DNA of 10,027 nt from ZC4RG29 sp964521255. GTDB taxonomy: Bacteria; Bacteroidota; Bacteroidia; Cytophagales; Cyclobacteriaceae. Location of the stretch: the NCBI GenBank assembly GCA_964521255.1, contig CAZFRM010000049.1, positions 1-10,027 on the forward strand, given 5' to 3'. Both the position numbers and the translations under genes were made by a program. The notes below the pieces were generated by a model. It saw only the letters and a program-made list of their open reading frames with translations, was not told where the DNA came from and did not search any database. Shown here one piece after another: positions 1-5,505 of this stretch. How positions within the stretch are numbered: position 1 is the stretch's first letter; each line of letters starts with the position of its first letter.

Positions 1-1882
1 CAGGGGTAATGTTAATTGTAACAGTAGCAACTCCAGAGTTTAGTGTTCCGTCATTAGCTTGGTAGGTGAAACTGTCGCTGCCATTGTAGTTTGCATCGGG
101 TGTATAATCAAAACTTCCGTCATCATTTAAAGTCAGGCTTCCGTTTGTAGTGGTACTCACCAACACAGCGGTGATCGGATTTCCATCCACATCAGCGTCA
201 TTGATAAGGACACCGGGAGCATCAATGTTTAGCGATGTATCTTCATCGATGGTGTAAGCATCGTCTGCTGCTACAGGTGCGTCGTTAACACCTATTACTG
301 AAATGTTGCGGGTAACAATATTACTGTTAGTGGTTCCATCATTTACAATGAAGCTAACGGTTCTTGTAAGCGTGGAAGGGTCATCAAGGTTAGTATTCTG
401 ATAAGTGACAGATCGTAAAGCATTTTGATAATTGGCTAATGTCGCTAAACCTGTAAGTGTGAGTGTACCGCTGCCACTATTCCATGATCCCGTGATACCA
501 AAAGCATTGGTAAACGCCAGCACATCCTCACCGTTAGTGTAGTTATTCGTTATTTGAATGGTAGCTCCTGAAATAAACCCATCATTTTCATCTGCAATTG
601 TAATGGTAGAAGTTAGTATTGTAGCGGGATCTTCTTCAGTATAATTCAGGGTGGAAACTTCAATAGCTGACAGAACCGGTGGGCTATTGGTAAAAGTGAG
701 ACCATTTCCTGGCGTATTTTGATTATTGTATTCAGTACAAATCCAATCTGCGGAACGGGAAACATTGGAAATACGTATCTCATCAAGTTGGCCGTTAAAG
801 TAGCGTTCATTTGCACCAGGTCTTCCAATTCTTAAGGTGTTATCCCATAGGCTTCGGTCAACAGATACAGGTGTACCCGTATCGGTGCCTACCAAGGTAC
901 CGTCAATGTAAAGGTGTGCTACCGGTGAGGTGTTTAAATCTGACATCGTAGCAACTACATAATGCCAGTTGGTTGTGTTTGTAAATGCGACTTCAGCAGT
1001 AAGTCCATTAGCATCTAGCTGTTCTTCCGTATGTCCAAGAAATACAGATACGTAGTTTGGAATTGATGTACAACATGTTCCTATTGAAAGATTCAGTTCC
1101 TGACCCTGTGGTCCGATAAGACCATCACCCCATCCATTTTCATTTGTCATCCCTTGCCACATAATGTGACTGGGGTTTGTAATGTTAGTTTTGAACCACG
1201 CAGAAAGTGTGAAGTTATTTGCTGTGGCAAGATCATTACTTGTTGTTTGGATGTAGTCGTTGGTACCATCAAAATTACGTCCGCCTCCGATGTGAGCTGT
1301 ACCTGCGTCAGTTGTTCCGTTGTTTGTGCCATTTATACTATTGGCAGTTCCATCGTTCAGGTTATTCGACTGAAAGTGGTACACGGTTCTAAAGTTGCTG
1401 TCCCAGGTTCCTGTTGAAGACTGATCTGTAGTAATGGATGCATTACCATAATACATATATATGTTGGTGTTCGAGCCGGGAGGAAGGGAAGGTATATTCA
1501 CCCATGCTGAATAAGTTCCATTAGTGGCATCATAGGTATAATGGTCCAGTTGATGACTTAATAAAGTAGTACCATCGCTGGCCGTAAAAACAACATCATA
1601 TCCGTTCGCACTACTAACAAGGCCGGTAGGTGCCGGCCGGAGAAAAGGGGCTGTGTGTTGGATTAATATCGGGAAGTTGATAAGACTACTCGCTCCACAT
1701 ACCTGGGAGCCATCAATGGTGATTTGTACTTTGTAAGAATAACCGGGAACCTGGCCAAATACTGTATTGATATTGGTGAAGAGAAAGGCAAGAAAAAATG
1801 CTCCAAATGTGACATAGCTATGCACTATTTTAGCTTGTATTTGGGCTTTCCTGACCATGTCAAGTTTTTGTAGCGTATTCAT
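1..1882 (-). CDS. Secreted DUF2341/LamG/cadherin-like multidomain surface protein, 3' end outside window
   Basis: This minus-strand frame is open from the ATG at 1882 to the window edge (627 codons, no stop), so the C-terminus is missing. Residues 1-44 form a long N-region followed by a hydrophobic stretch (AFFLAFLFTNI) and a likely signal peptidase site near VFG/Q. Residues about 47-130 (GYSYKVQITIDG...NFPILIQ, then a YYGNAS motif) match the DUF2341 pattern. Residues about 165-390 are a LamG/concanavalin-like jelly roll, with VYHF, NFDGTNDYI, FTLSAWFK, LYIDGTLVG and LDEIRIS. Two Ig/cadherin-like units follow: about 400-525, and one from about 528 opening with GVNDAPVAADDAYTIDEDT and containing DGSFDYTPDANYNGSDSFTY. 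The architecture suggests a cell-surface or secreted adhesin or glycan-binding protein. More repeats and a type IX sorting domain probably lie beyond the edge (inference). A second in-frame ATG at 1858 is an alternative start, and no Shine-Dalgarno is visible at either. It has no clear link to its neighbours. Confidence 0.9.
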   Translation of the reverse strand, partial: MNTLQKLDMVRKAQIQAKIVHSYVTFGAFFLAFLFTNINTVFGQVPGYSYKVQITIDGSQVCGASSLINFPILIQHTAPFLRPAPTGLVSSANGYDVVFTASDGTTLLSHQLDHYTYDATNGTYSAWVNIPSLPPGSNTNIYMYYGNASITTDQSSTGTWDSNFRTVYHFQSNNLNDGTANSINGTNNGTTDAGTAHIGGGRNFDGTNDYIQTTSNDLATANNFTLSAWFKTNITNPSHIMWQGMTNENGWGDGLIGPQGQELNLSIGTCCTSIPNYVSVFLGHTEEQLDANGLTAEVAFTNTTNWHYVVATMSDLNTSPVAHLYIDGTLVGTDTGTPVSVDRSLWDNTLRIGRPGANERYFNGQLDEIRISNVSRSADWICTEYNNQNTPGNGLTFTNSPPVLSAIEVSTLNYTEEDPATILTSTITIADENDGFISGATIQITNNYTNGEDVLAFTNAFGITGSWNSGSGTLTLTGLATLANYQNALRSVTYQNTNLDDPSTLTRTVSFIVNDGTTNSNIVTRNISVIGVNDAPVAADDAYTIDEDTSLNIDAPGVLINDADVDGNPITAVLVSTTTNGSLTLNDDGSFDYTPDANYNGSDSFTYQANDGTLNSGVATVTINITP

Positions 1883-1905
1883 TACTAGGTTAAGGCAAAG
1901 GGTAG

Positions 1906-2268
1906 CTGGTCTTAAGTTACCGCGTTGAGCAGGAGAACATCACACGCACAGTTTCAAGCAAAGGTTCAACAGCAGGGACAAAAAATGAGGGTGACTTTAT
2001 TAACAGGTTCTTCCGTCCCGAGCGAAAAAATGACCAGTTTGAACTAAACAATTTCATAAAATTCTTACATGATTTTCACCACGTATTGCAAGCCTCGTAC
2101 CCATATGAAGAAATTCCCGCCGATGTTGATCTAATGACCTTGGAAAGCGGTTTTTGTCGCCTAATGATTGAAAAGAAAAATGAGACTTTGTTCATTTTTG
2201 GGATAAATTGTATTGTAAGTCTTGATTTGGGTCAAAACCTATTGCTTTGCTTAGATGAGCTTTATTAA
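1906..2268 (+). pseudogene. Start-less open frame, possible gene remnant
   Basis: The frame is open for 120 codons from just after a TAG at 1903 to TAA at 2266-2268. It has no ATG until 2131, and the only earlier plausible start is a TTG at 2086. The predicted peptide has a protein-like composition, rich in F, N, K, E and L, with segments such as NRFFRPERKNDQFE and FIKFLHDFHHVLQ. It shows no motif, signal peptide or membrane segment I recognise. It begins about 25 nt from the divergent adhesin start. It could be the decayed 3' part of a gene, a very short gene starting at 2086 or 2131, or a chance frame. I favour remnant or chance. Confidence 0.2.
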
Positions 2269-2308
2269 AGCGGTTGTATAATAGGATGGTCGGAAGAACG
2301 GGAGCCAA

Positions 2309-2347
2309 GCTTCGGTGAGGTAACCTGAAGCCTACTATCAGGATAGT
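2309..2347 (+). other. Two adjacent small hairpins upstream of the oxidoreductase
   Basis: GCTTC(2309-2313)/GAAGC(2327-2331) extends through GGT/ACC with one bulged T. It is followed at once by ACTAT(2334-2338)/ATAGT(2343-2347) around a CAGG loop, and then by a short TTTA. They lie after the open frame that ends at 2268 and before the candidate promoter at 2363, so they might be a weak terminator for that frame. They match no riboswitch class I know, and the stems are short enough to be chance. Confidence 0.2.
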
Positions 2348-2362
2348 TTAATTCATTCCAAT

Positions 2363-2395
2363 TTTGATTTCCTTTTTCCTTTCGGACAAAATTTG
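2363..2395 (+). promoter_or_regulatory. Candidate Bacteroidota sigma-A-type promoter
   Basis: TTTG at 2363-2366 is separated by 21 nt from AAAATTTG at 2388-2395. The Bacteroidota consensus is TTTG, about 19-21 nt, then TAnnTTTG, so only one base differs. It would start transcription near 2402, about 75 nt before the oxidoreductase ATG at 2479. That placement argues for the ATG start over an in-frame TTG at 2398. The call rests on pattern only. Confidence 0.35.
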
Positions 2396-2478
2396 AATTG
2401 CATAATTTCAATAAGGTAAAATTTTTAACCATCCTTCCGTATTCAATTGTTTACGCAGAAGGAATATCAAAAACAAAG

Positions 2479-3654
2479 ATGCCACACTATGACTATCTGA
2501 TTATCGGCGGAGGCATGACAGCTAACGCCGCTGTGAAAGGAATACGGAGCGTAGATAAATCCGGGACAATTGGTATTGTGAGTGATGAACAACATCCTCC
2601 CTATAAACGGCCTCCATTGTCAAAGGCTTTATGGAAAGGTGATCCCATCGAAAGTATTTGGTTGAATGATGCAACAGAACATGCTTCCATTCATACATCA
2701 TGTCTGATCAAAAAAATAAATGTAAAAGAAAAGAAAGCTATCAACGACAGTGGCGATACGTTTACTTATACCAGGCTACTATTAGCTACCGGTGGGAGCG
2801 TACGTAAATTACCATATGAAGCTGAAGGTGTAATTTATTATAGAACCCTTAACGACTTTAATATTCTTAAGCAACGAACAAAAAGTACACAGAGCATTGT
2901 AGTTATTGGTGGTGGTTTTATAGGATCGGAGATTGCGGCATCACTGGCAATGAATAACCAAAAAGTTACAATGATTTTTCCTCAAGATGGAATTGGAGCT
3001 CGCGTTTACCCACCGTCGCTCTCAATGTTTTTGAATAAATACTATAAATCCAAAGGCGTTGATATCTATGCCGGAGAAAGTGTCTCATCCGTTACACTGG
3101 AGAAAGGCGTCTATAAAATTAAGACTTCTGCATCAAAAGAAATTCCGGCTGATATTGTTGTTGCAGGAATTGGCATTCAGCCTAATACAGAACTTGCAGA
3201 AGAAGCCGGTATTAAAGTCGCCAATGGAATTACGGTAAACGAAGTGTTACAAACATCCGATCCTGACGTTTACGCTGCGGGTGACGTAGCAGGTTTCTTT
3301 AATCCATCTCTCGGAAAAACCATTCGCGTTGAGCACGAAGATAATGCATTAGCTATGGGTGAAACTGCAGGAAAGAATATGGCGGGCGCTAAAGAAGCCT
3401 ATCATCATCTCCCTTTCTTTTATTCTGATTTGTTTGATCTCGGCTATGAGGCAGTAGGAGAGCTTAATAACAAACTTGAAGTTGTCGAAGATTGGAAAGA
3501 AGAATTCAAGGAAGGTGTTGTTTACTATTTAGAACAACAGCGCGTTCGCGGTGTTTTACTTTGGAATACCTGGGGCCAATTGGAAAGCGCGCGTTCACTT
3601 ATTGCTGAGAAGGGTCCCTTTACCGGAGATACATTGAAAGGGAGAATTGCTTAA
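2479..3654 (+). CDS. FAD-dependent NAD(P)H oxidoreductase, AIF / ferredoxin-reductase type
   Basis: A 391-aa cytoplasmic flavoprotein of the pyridine nucleotide-disulfide oxidoreductase superfamily, expected to move electrons from NAD(P)H through FAD to a partner not identifiable here. The first Rossmann motif is LIIGGGMTANAA (residues 7-18). PPYKRPPLSK (40-49) is typical of the ferredoxin/rubredoxin reductase and AIF branch, and ATGG lies at 103-106. The NAD(P)-binding motif VVIGGGFIGSE is at 141-151 and the second FAD motif DVYAAGDVAGF at 263-273. The C-terminal part (about 310-385, with FYSDLFDLGYEAVGE) resembles the AIF/reductase dimerisation domain. No CxxC pair is present, so it is not a thioredoxin- or lipoamide-type reductase. 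No Rieske domain is fused. I chose the ATG at 2479 because MPHYDYLIIGGG is the normal family N-terminus. An in-frame TTG at 2398 would add 27 residues that look non-homologous. It stands alone, with no neighbouring ferredoxin to suggest a substrate. Confidence 0.9.
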   Translation: MPHYDYLIIGGGMTANAAVKGIRSVDKSGTIGIVSDEQHPPYKRPPLSKALWKGDPIESIWLNDATEHASIHTSCLIKKINVKEKKAINDSGDTFTYTRLLLATGGSVRKLPYEAEGVIYYRTLNDFNILKQRTKSTQSIVVIGGGFIGSEIAASLAMNNQKVTMIFPQDGIGARVYPPSLSMFLNKYYKSKGVDIYAGESVSSVTLEKGVYKIKTSASKEIPADIVVAGIGIQPNTELAEEAGIKVANGITVNEVLQTSDPDVYAAGDVAGFFNPSLGKTIRVEHEDNALAMGETAGKNMAGAKEAYHHLPFFYSDLFDLGYEAVGELNNKLEVVEDWKEEFKEGVVYYLEQQRVRGVLLWNTWGQLESARSLIAEKGPFTGDTLKGRIA

Positions 3655-3720
3655 GTATTAATGAGAGCATCATTTACTAATATTAAACATTTTATCAACA
3701 GATATTAACCAATGTTGAAA

Positions 3721-3784
3721 AGTAGGCAATAGGCAATCGCAGTAGGCAAAATTGCCTATTGCCATTTGCTTACTGCTATTTTTT
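3721..3784 (+). repeat. REP-like palindromic unit, possible terminator of the oxidoreductase gene
   Basis: Perfect 13-nt arms at 3725-3737 (GGCAATAGGCAAT) and 3751-3763 (ATTGCCTATTGCC) pair around a 13-nt loop. Inside, AGTAGGCAA is directly repeated (3721-3729, 3741-3749), and GCAGTA (3739-3744) can pair with TACTGC (3771-3776), giving an alternative fold. A run of six T follows at 3779-3784. It begins 66 nt after the oxidoreductase stop. The fold plus T run fits a rho-independent terminator. The redundant palindromes also fit a dispersed REP/BIME-type repeat, and both may be true. Confidence 0.6.
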
Positions 3785-3843
3785 CGTTTGTATCATAGAT
3801 TTTTGAATGAACTAAGTAGCACTAAATCACTAAACGATTAATA
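3781..3843 (+). repeat. Left arm of a 63-bp inverted repeat (partner 9965-10027)
   Basis: Starting at TTTTCGTTTGTATCATAG, this stretch is the reverse complement of the last 63 bases of the window: 55 bases identical, one mismatch, then 7 more identical. The right partner is cut by the window end, so the repeat could extend leftward here into the hairpin at 3721-3780. It contains CACTAAATCACTAAAC, an internal short direct repetition. The two arms enclose about 6.1 kb. Confidence 0.95.
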
Positions 3844-3885
3844 AGCAATTTTCTTTTTTTCTGATGCCTTAATAAATACCAATAA

Positions 3886-4020
3886 ACAGGTATTGATAAT
3901 GGATATAAACTATTCGAATTTCGAATAAGCAAAGTCATTGAAGTTTGTCTTGAAGAAAATCAGAACATGCAGGTGTTGAAAATCATCGATAATCTTTGGC
4001 CTTCATTCGATGAATGCTGA
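3886..4020 (+). pseudogene. Short coding-like fragment without a start codon
   Basis: A 44-codon open frame ends at TGA 4018-4020. It reads with protein-like character (FRISKVIEVCLEENQN, then VLKIIDNLWPSFDEC) but follows a TAA at 3883 with no ATG near its beginning. The first in-frame ATG is at 3967. An ATG at 3899 opens the overlapping frame for only 9 codons. It could be a decayed gene 5' of the small-protein cluster or a chance frame. No family is recognised. Confidence 0.2.
3911..3927. promoter_or_regulatory. 17-nt perfect palindrome, candidate operator
   Basis: TATTCGAA and TTCGAATA are perfect 8-nt arms around a single T. The shape and size suit a dimeric regulator binding site. It lies about 220 nt upstream of the ATG at 4147, which is far for simple promoter control. 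No regulator gene is in the window. Confidence 0.3.
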
Positions 4021-4146
4021 ACTATTTAACTAAATTAGTATGTCTTGCCAGTAACCTCTCGCTACCTATGCATCTTCTGATTACTTGTGAAAGGATTATA
4101 TTTCCCATGATCACATAAAATCCACACATAACTAAATTTGAAAGCT

Positions 4147-4644
4147 ATGGCCCTTAAAGTAAGAGATCCACAACAAAACCAGCACAGATGGACCGGTACA
4201 TTAATTTGTTATAAAAGGATACGAATCGGAAAGGTTATCCTTAATGTTGGTGATGAGGTTATTTTTGTTAAAACCAGTCGCGATTCACATTTTGTATCAC
4301 AGGGAACTTATATACGTGATTTAATAATATTAAGCGGTGAAGGTGATCCCAATCAGGCCGTAAGAGCTATTAGCCCCAGCCGTAAAATTCCACGTTCTGT
4401 TAAGATAAGAATGCTGGCTGATCTAAAGGAATATAAAGGTAAGCCTAAGCCAATTGTAGAGATACTGGCAATTGACCATGCAACGACACCACCTTTGCCA
4501 AAAGTAATCAATGCCCTTACCCGTGGGCTTTTTAATGATGATGATTGGTTAGGTCAAAATAACAAGCTGGTAGGCTCGGACGACATAAAACGAGGTCGTG
4601 ATTTGCTTCCATTACCATTGAAGAAAAGGTACTTAAAAAAATAA
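4147..4644 (+). CDS. Uncharacterised small protein A of a tandem paralogous family (165 aa)
   Basis: I do not recognise the family. The protein is basic and soluble-looking, with no signal peptide or membrane segment. The N-terminal module begins VRDPQQNQHRWTGTL (residues 5-19) and continues to a conserved patch, VIFVKTSRDSHFVSQGT (38-54). After a variable linker, a C-terminal module (about 102-156) begins PIVEILAID and includes ALTRGLF and GSDDIKRGRDLLPL, ending in a Lys-rich tail. The next gene, 18 nt downstream, is a clear paralog over the whole length, which shows that the frame is truly coding. I chose the ATG at 4147 because it aligns exactly with the paralog's ATG and both are preceded by AAAGCT. 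An in-frame TTG at 4138 is less likely. It is probably co-transcribed with 4663-5142. No catalytic motif is visible; a small binding or structural protein is a guess. Confidence 0.8.
   Translation: MALKVRDPQQNQHRWTGTLICYKRIRIGKVILNVGDEVIFVKTSRDSHFVSQGTYIRDLIILSGEGDPNQAVRAISPSRKIPRSVKIRMLADLKEYKGKPKPIVEILAIDHATTPPLPKVINALTRGLFNDDDWLGQNNKLVGSDDIKRGRDLLPLPLKKRYLKK
4156..4191 (+). repeat. Near-identical 5' coding segment, copy 1
   Basis: The 36 nt beginning AAAGTAAGAGATCCACAA are identical to 4672-4707 except for one base (C/A, giving Gln/Lys). Third codon positions are conserved too. The identity drops sharply immediately downstream. The segment encodes KVRDPQQNxHRW. Confidence 0.9.
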
Positions 4645-4662
4645 AACGTAAACTTTAAAGCT

Positions 4663-5142
4663 ATGCCAGTCAAAGTAAGAGATCCACAACAAAACAAGCA
4701 CAGATGGTGGGGTACACTAACAAACGATAAAAGTACAATACCCTATGTAGAAGATGCAGGCAAGGAATGCGTCTTTATTAAAACCAGTAGATTTTCGCAC
4801 TACATAACGCAAGGTACCGGCGTAAAGGATTGGAATGTACTAAGTGCAACAGGTGATATAACCGAAGCGTTGAAAAATATATCCAATGTTTCCCAAGCTG
4901 TTAAAGACAGAATTAAAGCTGATGTAAGCGAAAAGGATTTCCCTAAGAAAATGGCCATTGTTGAAATCGTTGATCTTGATGATGCCAGTACAACACCGTT
5001 GGTTAAAAAGATGAATGCCTTTACAAAAGATCTTTTTACCAAGCGGGCGTGGAGTAAAAATGATGCTAAGGAAATAGGAGTGGATGATATAGAGTTGGGA
5101 TTTAAAATAAGGATTAATCCGAAGCCTCGATCAAAAAAATAA
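4663..5142 (+). CDS. Uncharacterised small protein B of the tandem paralogous family (159 aa)
   Basis: Paralog of the gene 18 nt upstream and probably in the same transcript. The shared blocks are VRDPQQNKHRWWGTL (residues 5-19), CVFIKTSRFSHYITQGT (36-52), LSATGDITEALKNIS (60-74), AIVEIVDLDDASTTPL (98-113) and GVDDIELG (139-146), ending in a basic PKPRSKK tail. Between these blocks the two proteins differ widely, including different linker lengths, so the duplication is old or fast-evolving except at the 5' end. There is no signal peptide, membrane segment or cysteine cluster. The start is fixed by alignment with the first copy. The function is unknown. The conserved Trp, Arg and His residues in the N-terminal block could form a binding surface, but this is inference. 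Confidence 0.8.
   Translation: MPVKVRDPQQNKHRWWGTLTNDKSTIPYVEDAGKECVFIKTSRFSHYITQGTGVKDWNVLSATGDITEALKNISNVSQAVKDRIKADVSEKDFPKKMAIVEIVDLDDASTTPLVKKMNAFTKDLFTKRAWSKNDAKEIGVDDIELGFKIRINPKPRSKK
4672..4707 (+). repeat. Near-identical 5' coding segment, copy 2
   Basis: Partner of 4156-4191, 516 nt downstream and in the same orientation, with 35 of 36 bases identical. Upstream, AAAGCTATG is also shared at the two start codons. Confidence 0.9.
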
Positions 5143-5165
5143 ATTAACTAAAATTAATACCTGTA

Positions 5166-5426
5166 TTGGTAGAAGTCGCCTTAAGCGATGAATTCAACAA
5201 AAAAAACGTGACATTTGATCTTAATTCAATCGTATTGCCCGAACACGAATATGTCGAAATTATTGCAATCGATCCTATAAGAACTACGGCCCTAACAAAA
5301 GAATTGAATAAAAAAACGGAGGAACTTTTCACGCAAGATGATACGTGGTTTGCAGACCATCCAGACATTGGCGTTGAAGCAATAAAGGCTGGCCGTCTAC
5401 TTCCTCCTCTGTCAAAAAAAGGATAA
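5166..5426 (+). pseudogene. Third paralog lacking its N-terminal half
   Basis: An 86-codon frame opens with TTG at 5166, 23 nt after the stop of the second copy, and ends with TAA at 5424-5426. YVEIIAIDPIRTTALTKEL (residues 29-47) and DIGVEAIKAGRLLPPL (67-82) align with the C-terminal module of both upstream proteins, and by eye they fit the first copy best. The N-terminal VRDPQQN...HRW module is absent. The frame is closed by TAA at 5145-5147, leaving no room for it and no ATG upstream. It could be a 5'-truncated remnant from unequal recombination, or a small functional protein with a rare TTG start, either independently translated or coupled to the upstream stop. It is convergent with the CHAT gene, 79 nt away. 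Confidence 0.55.
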
Positions 5427-5430
5427 TCGC

Positions 5431-5479
5431 TGGAAATCGACTTCCAAATACGGGTTTGTTCACCGAATGAAAAATCATT
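5431..5479. terminator. Weak hairpins in the convergent gap
   Basis: TGGAA(5431-5435)/TTCCA(5442-5446) and AATGA(5466-5470)/TCATT(5475-5479) lie between the ends of two convergent genes, the second next to short A and T runs. Their position suits bidirectional termination, but the stems are only 5 bp each. Confidence 0.25.
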
Positions 5480-5505
5480 TTGAAAAATTAAGAAGAGGAT
5501 CGAAT

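Larger units (their letters stand above)
3655..4146. other. Intergenic region between oxidoreductase and small-protein cluster
   Basis: About 490 nt with no convincing full gene. In order it holds the following: a REP-like hairpin with a T run (3721-3784), one arm of a long inverted repeat (3781-3843), a small AATACC/GGTATT hairpin (3875-3880/3889-3894), a 17-nt palindrome (3911-3927), a coding-like fragment without a start (3886-4020), and an AT-rich leader before the ATG at 4147. TATATTTC at 4097-4104 is one base from the Bacteroidota -7 box, but it has no matching -33 element, so I do not call a promoter. Confidence 0.7.

Noticed and set aside
1154..1417. 87-aa plus-strand open frame inside the adhesin gene
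   Set aside because: It lies wholly within the LamG coding region on the other strand and has no domain signal.
2300..2350. Resemblance to group II intron domain V or a riboswitch
   Set aside because: The stems are too short, the catalytic AGC/CGU triad arrangement and a reverse transcriptase gene are absent, and no known aptamer core is present.
2398..2478. N-terminal 27-residue extension of the oxidoreductase from a TTG
   Set aside because: The extension is unlike the family N-terminus, TTG starts are rare in Bacteroidota, and a candidate promoter would start transcription at about this point.
4133..4140. TAAATTTG, an exact TAnnTTTG promoter box
   Set aside because: It is 6 nt from the ATG at 4147 and lacks a -33 element. 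The matching position in the second paralog (ACTTTAAAGCT) suggests a shared translation-start context instead.
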